9,083 nt of DNA from Pseudomonadales bacterium. Its GTDB lineage: Bacteria; Pseudomonadota; Gammaproteobacteria; Pseudomonadales; UBA3067. The DNA is taken from contig JAESUE010000166.1 of assembly GCA_016763235.1 (NCBI GenBank), positions 1 through 9,083 of the forward strand, given 5' to 3'. Shown here one piece after another: positions 1-6,262 of the stretch (position 1 is its first letter; each line of letters starts with the position of its first letter). The position numbers and the translations under genes were made by a program. The notes under the pieces are model-generated. The model made no database searches. It worked only from the letters and a program-made list of their open reading frames with translations, and was not told the DNA's origin.

Positions 1-340
1 AATGATTGAAACGCTGCAACAAGGTACGACTAAAGCTGTTAGCGCAATGGAAAGCAGTCATCAAAAAGTAACAAACAGCGTCAACGATGCTGACAAAACC
101 CGCCAAGCATTAGAACAGATAGTCTCTGTCGTAGAGCTTATTAATGACATGAACACACAGATTGCCAGTGCCGCCGAGGAGCAATCTGTGGTATCAAACG
201 AAATCCATAACAATGTCGAAAATATTAATGAAGCTGCATTAAATACATCAAAAAATTCTGCCTCAATCGAAGCTGCAACAGAAGACCTCAGTCGGCTTTC
301 GATGCAGCTGGAATCATTGGTTCAGCAATTTAAAGTATAA
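1..340 (+). CDS. Methyl-accepting chemotaxis protein, C-terminal fragment
   Basis: This is the 3' end of a chemoreceptor gene whose start lies before the window; the reading frame is open from the first base and stops at TAA 338-340. The roughly 112 visible residues are the C-terminal returning helix of the cytoplasmic signalling coiled coil. They include the family-typical stretch QIASAAEEQSVVSNEI and end in a helical tail with LVQQFKV. The Ala/Glu/Gln/Ser-rich heptads are where methylation and adaptation sites usually lie. The hairpin tip that contacts CheA and CheW, the membrane segments and any ligand-binding domain are upstream and not visible. There is no C-terminal CheR-tethering pentapeptide and no fused CZB domain, although a separate CZB gene lies about 260 bp downstream on the other strand. 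Family assignment is firm; the ligand is unknown. The ATG at position 2 is an internal methionine, not the true start. Confidence 0.93.
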   Translation, partial: MIETLQQGTTKAVSAMESSHQKVTNSVNDADKTRQALEQIVSVVELINDMNTQIASAAEEQSVVSNEIHNNVENINEAALNTSKNSASIEAATEDLSRLSMQLESLVQQFKV

Positions 341-599
341 GATGCCCATAGAATTATAAAGTGAGGCATTGGAAGTGTGTCTATTTTTTCACTGAATAAG
401 GTGGAGTAACGAAGCCTGAGAAAAAATAGGCCTGCTAATAAAACCAATACTTATGCCTCTACGGGTAGCGCATGAGCGCTGGGTATTACAACTAAAAATT
501 ACACGTATTAAGATGCATCCGGCTTACCAACATCAGAAACCGTTGAGATTGTGGCTTCCCGCTACACGAAAGTCACAATCTAGCCTTATTGCTTATACC
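341..599. other. Convergent intergenic spacer
   Basis: This 259-bp gap between the chemoreceptor stop and the CZB stop holds no credible gene. It contains a T-run at 383-389 with weak flanking pairing, a small hairpin AGCGC-ATGA-GCGCT at 467-480 enclosed by the distant arms AATAC (446-450) and GTATT (483-487), and the longer hairpin at 546-581. No tRNA, attachment site or insertion sequence end was recognised. Confidence 0.6.
546..581. terminator. Hairpin between convergent genes, possible bidirectional terminator
   Basis: Arms AGATTGTGGCTT (546-557) and AAGTCACAATCT (570-581) pair over 12 bp with one G-U wobble, around a 12-nt loop. It sits 18 nt past the stop codon of the minus-strand CZB gene and about 205 nt past the chemoreceptor stop, so its position suits transcription termination. 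Neither side has a proper T-run, so it may act with Rho or only protect mRNA ends. The pairing is seen directly; the role is inferred. Confidence 0.4.
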
Positions 600-962
600 C
601 TATAGACTTCTTTGCCATTCTTTCATTTTTGCCGTTAATTCAGCCGAATATCTACTAAAATCACCCGTCAAACTCATTCTCTTTTCAGCTTCACTTTTAT
701 TTCCACCTAGAGCCAGTCCTAATATGGCACCAGCTTCCTTATGGAAATCAGCGTGCAATTCACGAGCCTGATTATAAAACGGACTGTTCTTTGCTGACGG
801 ATCTATTCTTTCATAAAGCCATTTACCAAAAGAACAATTATTATCCTTTTTTACATTGGAAGGAGTCGACTCACACTCCCCTGTGTTGATTGCATTTCTT
901 AATTTAACCTTCCAAGCACCATGTGCTGAAATTGCTTTAGTGATTTCTTCTGAAGTGCTCAT
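600..962 (-). CDS. Stand-alone CZB (chemoreceptor zinc-binding) domain protein
   Basis: This 120-residue soluble protein consists almost entirely of a CZB domain, a four-helix zinc-binding module first described in chemoreceptors and diguanylate cyclases. The diagnostic ligand pattern is present: His14 in HGAWKVKL, Cys43 in CSFGKWLY, and His70 and His74 in LHADFHKEAG. In characterised members the Cys/His3 zinc site responds to zinc or to oxidants such as hypochlorous acid and changes signalling output. There is no signal peptide, membrane segment or output domain, so it must act on a partner in trans; the neighbouring chemoreceptor is an obvious candidate, but that is inference. The ATG at 960-962 is preceded by AGGAGA at a suitable distance. 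An extra cysteine, Cys30, lies in the first interhelical loop and could also be redox active. The gene lies downstream of the ALDH7 gene on the same strand, separated by 133 bp. Confidence 0.9.
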   Translation of the reverse strand: MSTSEEITKAISAHGAWKVKLRNAINTGECESTPSNVKKDNNCSFGKWLYERIDPSAKNSPFYNQARELHADFHKEAGAILGLALGGNKSEAEKRMSLTGDFSRYSAELTAKMKEWQRSL

Positions 963-972
963 ATTGTCTCCT
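963..972 (-). promoter_or_regulatory. Ribosome binding site of the CZB gene
   Basis: Read on the minus strand, AGGAGA (972-967) lies 4 nt before the ATG at 962-960. This supports the start codon chosen. Confidence 0.6.
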
Positions 973-1057
973 AGGCGGGAATTAAAAGAGAGTAAACTTT
1001 AAAATAACTTTAGTAGAAATACAGAGACTTGCTAACGACTTACCCCTGTATCATCCA

Positions 1058-1090
1058 CAAGCATCCTCTAAGCAGCAATCAGAGGACTTG
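1058..1090 (-). terminator. Imperfect hairpin after the ALDH7 stop codon
   Basis: TCCTCT (1064-1069) pairs with AGAGGA (1081-1086), extended by CAAG (1058-1061) with CTTG (1087-1090) across a 2-nt bulge, around an 11-nt loop. It begins 5 nt beyond the ALDH7 stop codon. No T-run follows on the minus strand, so it is at best a weak or factor-dependent terminator, and read-through into the CZB gene remains possible. Confidence 0.3.
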
Positions 1091-1095
1091 CCGTC

Positions 1096-2700
1096 TTATC
1101 CAAATTTTATGCCTTGAGAAAGGGGTAATGTGTCGCCGTAATTAATCGTATTTGTTGAACGGCGCATGTAATTTTTCCATGCGTCAGACCCCGACTCTCG
1201 CCCTCCTCCGGTTTCTTTTTCGCCGCCAAAAGCGCCGCCAATTTCTGCGCCGGAAGTACCGATATTAACGTTGGCAATACCGCAATCTGAACCTGCTGCA
1301 GAGAGAAATAATTCGGCCTCTTGCAGTTTGTCGGTAAAAATTGCGGATGATAAACCTTGGGGCACATTATTATGAATAACTAATGCCTCGTTAAAGTTTT
1401 CATATTCGATCAAATAAAGTAGCGGAGCAAAGGTTTCTTGTTTCACCACTTCGGCATCAGCAGATATTTTTACTAGGCCAGGTGTACAATAAACGGCACT
1501 TTCACCGATACCTTTTTTATAACGCTCAGGCCGGATAATAATTTCTCCTCCCTGGCCAACCGCCACATCAAGAGCCACTTCCATTTTATGAAACGCTTCT
1601 TCGTCGATCAGTGGCCCCAGCAATGTGTTTTCCAAGCGAGGGTCACCAATATCTATATGCTGATAGGCCTGTTTTATTCGTTCAACACAGGTGTCAATCA
1701 CTGACTGATGGGCGATCAATCGGCGTAAGGAGGTGCAGCGTTGTCCGGTGGTGCCAATAGCAGAGAAAACGATGCCGCGAATAGCTAGATCCATATTGGC
1801 TGAAGGCGTTAGAACGATGGCATTATTCCCCCCTAGCTCAAGTAAATAACGTCCTAAACGCCCTGCAACGGTTTGAGCAACGGCGCGCCCCATCGGGATG
1901 GAGCCGGTAGCAGAAATCAGCGGCACTAGTGGATGACAGCTTAAGGCTTCCCCGATTGGTTTTTTCCCTAGGAGAACAATAGATAAACCCGGTTTTATAT
2001 CCTCCGGAATCTCAGGCACTTTTTCCATCGCCTGTATCAACATGCTCTGACAAGCCAAGGCACAAAGTGGCGCTTTTTCAGAGGGTTTCCAAATCAAGGT
2101 ATCACCGCAAACCAAGGCAAGCATCGCACTCCAAGCCCATACCGCCATCGGAAAATTAAAGGCGGTAATAACGCCTACTGAACCGAGGGGATGCCATTGC
2201 TCCATCATGCGATGATCAACCCGCTCGGTGGCGATGGTGAGGCCATATAACTGGCGAGATAAACCTACTGCAAATTCACAAATATCTATCCATTCTTGTA
2301 CCTCGCCCAAGGCTTCCTGTTTGATTTTCCCCACTTCCAAAGTAATCAACTCTGCCAAAGATTCTTTGTTTTCTTTTACCACCTCAGCCACTGCTGCAAC
2401 TAATCTCCCTCGTTGTGGCGCTGGCAAACAACGCCAGGTTTTAAAGGCATGCTGGGATTGCTGAACACCAAGGTCTACCGCTTCATGGGGCAGGTCTGAA
2501 ATTTCGGCCAGTTGCGCGCCGTCAATGGGAGAGTTGACGAAAATATTTTCGTCTCCACCCTTTGAGGAAACAAGCGCTTCCCCTCGCCCATTTATTCCCG
2601 AAAAATAAACCCCGTTATGTTTAAAACGCTTTAGCTGAAGGCTTTCTTCCAGCGATAATAATGATTGTGCGCTCGATGCTAATTTATTTTTCGTAGACAT
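1096..2700 (-). CDS. amaB: ALDH7-family L-2-aminoadipate-6-semialdehyde dehydrogenase
   Basis: This cytoplasmic NAD(P)-dependent enzyme oxidises alpha-aminoadipic semialdehyde (in equilibrium with piperideine-6-carboxylate) to 2-aminoadipate in lysine breakdown. All aldehyde dehydrogenase landmarks are present: Asn182 in FNFPMAVW, the general base Glu288 in ELGGNNA, and the catalytic Cys322 in TGQRCTS, with the usual 34-residue Glu-Cys spacing. The ALDH7 (antiquitin) signature is very strong in the last 60 residues, including GTSGAEIGGAFGGEK, GGGRESGSDAWK and the tail PLSQGIKF. At 534 residues it is slightly longer than usual because of an N-terminal stretch of roughly 25 residues. The ATG at 2698-2700 lies 2 nt after the stop of the upstream dehydrogenase gene, so the two form one operon and are probably translationally coupled; its ribosome binding site is weak (GCGGGG). 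ALDH7 members can also oxidise betaine aldehyde and lipid aldehydes, but the neighbour argues for lysine. The symbol follows the Pseudomonas gene of the same function. Confidence 0.93.
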   Translation of the reverse strand: MSTKNKLASSAQSLLSLEESLQLKRFKHNGVYFSGINGRGEALVSSKGGDENIFVNSPIDGAQLAEISDLPHEAVDLGVQQSQHAFKTWRCLPAPQRGRLVAAVAEVVKENKESLAELITLEVGKIKQEALGEVQEWIDICEFAVGLSRQLYGLTIATERVDHRMMEQWHPLGSVGVITAFNFPMAVWAWSAMLALVCGDTLIWKPSEKAPLCALACQSMLIQAMEKVPEIPEDIKPGLSIVLLGKKPIGEALSCHPLVPLISATGSIPMGRAVAQTVAGRLGRYLLELGGNNAIVLTPSANMDLAIRGIVFSAIGTTGQRCTSLRRLIAHQSVIDTCVERIKQAYQHIDIGDPRLENTLLGPLIDEEAFHKMEVALDVAVGQGGEIIIRPERYKKGIGESAVYCTPGLVKISADAEVVKQETFAPLLYLIEYENFNEALVIHNNVPQGLSSAIFTDKLQEAELFLSAAGSDCGIANVNIGTSGAEIGGAFGGEKETGGGRESGSDAWKNYMRRSTNTINYGDTLPLSQGIKFG

Positions 2701-2702
2701 GC

Positions 2703-3803
2703 TTATAAACCCCGCTCATTATCCACTTGATAATATTGACCAAAACGGTTTGCCATAAAGGCATCAAAACTTACCTGCTCTTGGCGTACAAAACCTTTAG
2801 ATGGCAACTTACCCTCTGTGTGCAAATCAAGAATGGCGCAGAGAGAGGCGGCAGTGGTTATTTGGATGGAGCTCCACGGCTCATCAAACAAGGTTCGATT
2901 ATAAATTTTTCGAACATTGCTTTCCTGTTCATAAATACCATCGCGCCAGCCATCGACCTCACACGTCACCAGCACGACATCTTGTTTTGTGATGGGTACG
3001 GCTTCTTCCAAAATATCCTTGAGCAACTCTCTTCGTCGATTCAGTTTCAAACTTCGGGTGAGAAAAGACATCAGGTAGCAATGCCCAGGATAACGCACGG
3101 TTTTATAATCAAGGGAGGACACTTTCCCCTCAAGGGTTTCGCAAAGGGTTCCCAAACCGCCGGAGGTGTTAAATGCTTCATAATCAATGCCATCGAGGGA
3201 AAAACGCTCAAGCCCCTCTAGCGATTGAAGCGTTACTCTTTCGCCATCGAGAATGGCTTCACAAGGATTACAGTACTCGTTAATCAAGCCATCAGTGGAC
3301 CAAGTTAAGTTGTACATCATCATATTTGAAGGAAACTGCGGTAAGGCTCCCACGCGCATTTTCACTTTTGAGACACGTTCAAATTTATTGAACATGTGGT
3401 GTCCCAAAATGCCGATAAAACCGGGAGCCAATCCACATTGCGGCATAAACACCTGGCCGTCTTTCGCCTCTTCTGCCAGTTTCCGGATAGAAGCTGTCGT
3501 TTCAACATCTTCCGTCAAATCAAAATAACTGACTCCAGCCTTTAGGGCCGCTTTGGCAATGCCGTGATTAAAGTTAAATGCACAGGCCGATATTACCGCG
3601 TCGTGCTGAGAAAGGACTTCCACCAGAAGTTTTTCGTCCGCCACATCAAGCACTTTTTTGCAAACCCCAAAGTGAGAATCCAGACGATCAAGCGCCTGTT
3701 GCTCTGCATCCACCAGCGTCACGCGGTAATCACCACATTTCGCCAATAACTTCGCAATGGACGTGCCTATTTTTCCTGCACCGAGAACAATGACCCGCTT
3801 CAT
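2703..3803 (-). CDS. Saccharopine dehydrogenase / lysine 6-dehydrogenase family enzyme
   Basis: This 366-residue oxidoreductase has an N-terminal Rossmann fold and the saccharopine dehydrogenase C-terminal domain. The nucleotide motif GAGKIG (residues 8-13) is followed by Asp32 at the end of strand 2 (LVDAEQQ), which fits NAD rather than NADP. Further family signatures are CGLAPGFIGILG, EAFNTSGGLGTL and LDYKTVRYPGH. Its length and these motifs match stand-alone bacterial lysine 6-dehydrogenases (L-lysine to allysine/piperideine-6-carboxylate) as well as monofunctional saccharopine dehydrogenases (glutamate-forming); the two groups are homologous and cannot be separated here. Both products feed the ALDH7 enzyme encoded 2 nt downstream. 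No lysine-ketoglutarate reductase gene is visible, which mildly favours direct lysine oxidation. Carboxynorspermidine synthase is a related alternative made unlikely by the partner gene. The start ATG at 3801-3803 has AGAGGA 7 nt upstream. It is the first gene of the operon. Confidence 0.85.
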   Translation of the reverse strand: MKRVIVLGAGKIGTSIAKLLAKCGDYRVTLVDAEQQALDRLDSHFGVCKKVLDVADEKLLVEVLSQHDAVISACAFNFNHGIAKAALKAGVSYFDLTEDVETTASIRKLAEEAKDGQVFMPQCGLAPGFIGILGHHMFNKFERVSKVKMRVGALPQFPSNMMMYNLTWSTDGLINEYCNPCEAILDGERVTLQSLEGLERFSLDGIDYEAFNTSGGLGTLCETLEGKVSSLDYKTVRYPGHCYLMSFLTRSLKLNRRRELLKDILEEAVPITKQDVVLVTCEVDGWRDGIYEQESNVRKIYNRTLFDEPWSSIQITTAASLCAILDLHTEGKLPSKGFVRQEQVSFDAFMANRFGQYYQVDNERGL

Positions 3804-3816
3804 AATGCATTCCTCT
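3804..3816 (-). promoter_or_regulatory. Ribosome binding site of the lysine operon's first gene
   Basis: Read on the minus strand, AGAGGA (3816-3811) is spaced 7 nt from the ATG. A small inverted repeat, ATTAG-TAGA-CTAAT (3821-3834), lies immediately upstream and may be an operator half or a leader stem. Confidence 0.6.
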
Positions 3817-3955
3817 TTCTATTAGTAGACTAATCCTCCGCAGCCCTTCGCTACAAATAAGGCAGTGATACCTATTAGTTTAGCAGCAGGGGGAAGGAAA
3901 GCCGGCTGGAGGCTAGCAAACTAGACCTTGCCTGCTTGATATCCATTAAAGAAGC

Positions 3956-3984
3956 TGGACTGAAAATTTCATAACGGGTAAAGT
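3956..3984 (+). promoter_or_regulatory. Candidate sigma-70 promoter for fabY
   Basis: TGGACT (3956-3961, 4 of 6 matches to the -35 consensus) and TAAAGT (3979-3984, 4 of 6 to the -10) are separated by exactly 17 bp. Transcription would begin near 3991, placing the hairpin at 4016-4047 in the 5' leader. The match is modest and other promoters are possible. Confidence 0.25.
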
Positions 3985-4015
3985 TAACGGCTTTGCATTT
4001 AATCAGATCATCACA

Positions 4016-4047
4016 TTCTGTGGCGCACGAACACATGCGTCACAGAA
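4016..4047 (+). promoter_or_regulatory. Strong hairpin in the fabY leader
   Basis: TTCTGTGGCGCA (4016-4027) and TGCGTCACAGAA (4036-4047) pair over 12 bp with a single G-U wobble around the 8-nt loop CGAACACA. The stem ends 6 nt before the AAGGAG ribosome binding site. It could act as an RNA element controlling translation or stability, or as an inverted-repeat operator for a dimeric repressor. The structure is plain in the sequence; the role is unknown. Confidence 0.5.
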
Positions 4048-4053
4048 ACAAGA

Positions 4054-4068
4054 AAGGAGTAGTGAGTG
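4054..4068 (+). promoter_or_regulatory. Ribosome binding site and GTG start of fabY
   Basis: AAGGAG (4054-4059) is spaced 6 nt from GTG at 4066-4068. A GTG start is preferred because it gives MSHLPVIVGLGG, which matches the known N-terminus of the family. The nearby GTG at 4062 is in another frame. Confidence 0.75.
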
Positions 4069-5997
4069 TCCCACTTACCCGTCATCGTAGGACTTGGAGG
4101 CATCAACGCAGCAGGCAGGTCTTCATTTCACAACAGTTACAAGTTGGTGATTGCCGACAAACTCAGCAAAGGCGATAGGGAAAATACTTTCGTAGGTCTC
4201 GCATCCATGATGGGACTAATCCGCTTTGAAAATGGTGGATTTATCGATAACCAAGGCGATAGCATTACGCCAGAGTTGGTTGAAGAGCGCTTCGGCAAAC
4301 ATATCGCCGAAAACACCCTCCTTCGCAAAATTAATGACGAACACTTCGACCCTGATAAAAAACCTTTCCAACAACGAGCCACTTTAAATAGTCGTGACAC
4401 CACGGTCTTCACAGTCAAAACCCGCAATTTGCCCAGCACAGTGCCTGACAATTGGCAGGTCAGCACCATTGATGACAAAACAAGCGAAGTCCGCATAAAA
4501 GACGACCTGGAGGTCTTGTTTCCAGATAGCCAACAATCCAAAGTTTCCACTGCCGGGCAAGTACCAACGGGCATGAATCTGAGCAAGCTTTACCCTTCGC
4601 GTAACCATCCACGCGGTTTACAAATGACCGTATACGGTTGCTCCGATGCGTTACGCTCGGTGGGCATTGACTGGGAAACCATCCAGCAACACGTTCGCCC
4701 TGACCAAGTATCTGTTTACGCCAGCAGCGCCATGGGGCAAATGGATGAAAATGGCGGTAGCGGTTATGTGTCGGCCGCTATGTGTGGCAAACGCGCCACA
4801 TCCAAACAACTGGCTCTCAGCCTTGCTGATATGCCGGCTGACTTTATCAACGCCTACATCTTAGGCAGTACCGGCAATACCGGTGCAAGCTTAGGAGCCT
4901 GCGCCTCTTTCCACTACAACTTGGTGAACGGTGTGCGGGATATCCAAAGCGGTCGGGCACGTATCGCCATCGTGGGTTCTGCAGAAGCCCCTGTTACACC
5001 TGAAATCATCGAAGGTTATGCCGCCATGGGCGCGCTGGCTACCGATGATAAAATTGCAGCGATGGATCAATCCACTACCGACCCTGATCGCGCACGCGCT
5101 TGCCGCCCTTTTGGCGATAACTGCGGTTTCACCATCGCGGAATCTGCACAGTTTTTTGTGTTGATGGATGATGCGCTGGCCCTTGAGTTAGGAGCAAAAA
5201 TTTACGGGGCGGTACCCGATGTGTTCGTCAACGCCGATGGCTTTAAAAAGTCCATTTCCTCACCCGGTGTCGGAAACTATCTAACGCTGTGGAAGGCCGC
5301 CGCCCTCGCTGAAAAACTATTGGGCCGAAAAGCACTTCAGGAGCGTAGCTTTGTCCATGCCCACGGCACTGGCACCCCTCAAAATCGCGTAACAGAGTCC
5401 CACGTTTTCAACAAAGTGGCACAAGCTTACGGCATTAATAATTGGCTGGTGAGCGCCATTAAATGTTACGTTGGGCACGCAATCGCCTCTGCTGGTGGTG
5501 ATCAACTTAACTTCACCCTCGGAACATGGCAATACGGATATGTCCCTGGTATTCACACCCTTGATCGCGTTGCCGAGGACGTTCACCACTCCAACCTGCG
5601 CTTTGAGAAAGAGCATACCAAAGTGGGCCAAGATGGCATGGACATGGCCTTCCTGAATTCCAAAGGTTTTGGTGGCAACAACGCAACAGCATTGGTTCTG
5701 GCCCCGCATGTGGTGAAAAAAATGCTCGCAAAGAAACATGGCGATGAAACCATGCAGCAATACGAGAAGCGTCATATTTTGGTGGCAGAAAAAGCCAAAC
5801 AATACGAAACAGCCGCAACACAAGGAACAGTGAAACCGATTTATCACTTTGATCATAATGTATTGGTCGGTGATGACCTTGAAATTACCGATGAAAGCAT
5901 TTCAATACCTGGTCAGCCAAATAAGGTGAGCTTCACTGATACCGGGCTTTTCGATGATATTTGCCTGCCTGATACAGAGGGTAACGAAAAGAGCTAG
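4066..5997 (+). CDS. fabY: FabY-type beta-ketoacyl-ACP synthase
   Basis: This 643-residue condensing enzyme resembles Pseudomonas aeruginosa FabY (about 634 residues), which begins fatty acid synthesis by condensing acetyl-CoA with malonyl-ACP in place of FabH. The thiolase-fold catalytic set is complete: Cys279 in GACASF, His433 in HAHGTGTP, and Lys466 and His471 in KCYVGHA with the usual Lys-Cys-His-His order, plus the glycine-rich SKGFGGNNA near residues 532-540. It is about 200 residues longer than FabB or FabF. The extra N-terminal segment (roughly 1-190) and a charged C-terminal tail (about 555-643) are typical of the FabY class. Family hallmarks include VIVGLGGINAAGRSSFH at the start, HPRGLQMTVYG and the run around EAPVTPEIIEGYAAMGALAT. 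It is transcribed alone: a divergent neighbour lies upstream and an intrinsic terminator downstream. Which acyl-CoA primer it prefers cannot be read from the sequence. Confidence 0.92.
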   Translation: MSHLPVIVGLGGINAAGRSSFHNSYKLVIADKLSKGDRENTFVGLASMMGLIRFENGGFIDNQGDSITPELVEERFGKHIAENTLLRKINDEHFDPDKKPFQQRATLNSRDTTVFTVKTRNLPSTVPDNWQVSTIDDKTSEVRIKDDLEVLFPDSQQSKVSTAGQVPTGMNLSKLYPSRNHPRGLQMTVYGCSDALRSVGIDWETIQQHVRPDQVSVYASSAMGQMDENGGSGYVSAAMCGKRATSKQLALSLADMPADFINAYILGSTGNTGASLGACASFHYNLVNGVRDIQSGRARIAIVGSAEAPVTPEIIEGYAAMGALATDDKIAAMDQSTTDPDRARACRPFGDNCGFTIAESAQFFVLMDDALALELGAKIYGAVPDVFVNADGFKKSISSPGVGNYLTLWKAAALAEKLLGRKALQERSFVHAHGTGTPQNRVTESHVFNKVAQAYGINNWLVSAIKCYVGHAIASAGGDQLNFTLGTWQYGYVPGIHTLDRVAEDVHHSNLRFEKEHTKVGQDGMDMAFLNSKGFGGNNATALVLAPHVVKKMLAKKHGDETMQQYEKRHILVAEKAKQYETAATQGTVKPIYHFDHNVLVGDDLEITDESISIPGQPNKVSFTDTGLFDDICLPDTEGNEKS

Positions 5998-6040
5998 GCG
6001 GCACTTCCTCCTAAAAACCACCCACTGACATACTATTTAT

Positions 6041-6075
6041 AAGGCGGACTACAGCAATGGTGTCCGCCTTTTTTT
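6041..6075 (+). terminator. Intrinsic terminator of fabY
   Basis: AAGGCGGAC (6041-6049) and GTCCGCCTT (6062-6070) form a perfect 9-bp GC-rich stem with a 12-nt loop, running into a T-tract that reaches 6075. It lies 43 nt after the fabY stop codon. This is a textbook Rho-independent terminator and separates fabY from the leucine operon. Confidence 0.92.
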
Positions 6076-6219
6076 GCTCTCTAAATCGTCACTATTCAGC
6101 TCACGCTCAAATTTGAACAGTTACAGAGTTCGCTGAGGTCTTACTCTAAATCAAAACTAAAAAATCACCCAGCTTCTCCTTAGCCATTCACCCCTCCCTG
6201 TGCCAAGCTAATTCTCGTC

Positions 6220-6238
6220 TATAATTAAGTTGTGCAAC
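6220..6238 (+). promoter_or_regulatory. Candidate -10 box and operator of the leucine dehydrogenase operon
   Basis: TATAAT (6220-6225) is a perfect -10 hexamer, but no convincing -35 lies 16-18 bp upstream, which suggests activator dependence or chance. Right after it, GTTG-TG-CAAC (6229-6238) would overlap the transcription start, a common place for a repressor to bind. The half-sites TTGTG (6230-6234) and CACAA (6245-6249) form a second inverted repeat with a 10-nt spacer. Confidence 0.35.
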
Positions 6239-6262
6239 GGTGCTCACAAGGCATCACTCTGC

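Larger units (their letters stand above)
3804..4065. promoter_or_regulatory. Divergent spacer between the lysine operon and fabY
   Basis: This 262-bp region must hold promoters for both directions. It contains two copies of CTATTAGT (3819-3826 and 3872-3879, 53 bp apart), the inverted repeat at 3821-3834, a weak candidate fabY promoter at 3956-3984 and the large hairpin at 4016-4047. No gene was found. No binding motif of a known regulator was recognised. Confidence 0.55.

Noticed and set aside
512..523. GATGCATCCGGC, reminiscent of the enterobacterial REP core
   Set aside because: Only a short partial match with no paired inverted copy; the organism does not look enterobacterial.
589..771. 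60-codon plus-strand frame opposite the CZB gene
   Set aside because: Antisense to a protein with an intact Cys/His3 zinc site; no supporting features.
975..1010. Sigma-28-like TAAAGTTT upstream of the CZB gene on the minus strand
   Set aside because: The matching GCCGATAA-type -10 element is absent at the required spacing.
2727..3221. 164-codon plus-strand frame opposite the saccharopine dehydrogenase family gene
   Set aside because: The minus-strand protein has clear family motifs across the same bases; the plus-strand product has none.
3993..4178. 61-codon plus-strand frame overlapping the fabY start
   Set aside because: A different frame from fabY, low-complexity Arg/His/Gln-rich product, no suitable start context.
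4137..4586. 149-codon minus-strand frame opposite the fabY N-terminal region
   Set aside because: Shadow of the fabY codon pattern; the plus-strand frame explains the sequence.
5317..5856. 179-codon minus-strand frame opposite fabY
   Set aside because: Antisense to a highly conserved catalytic region, with no family resemblance and no ribosome binding site seen.
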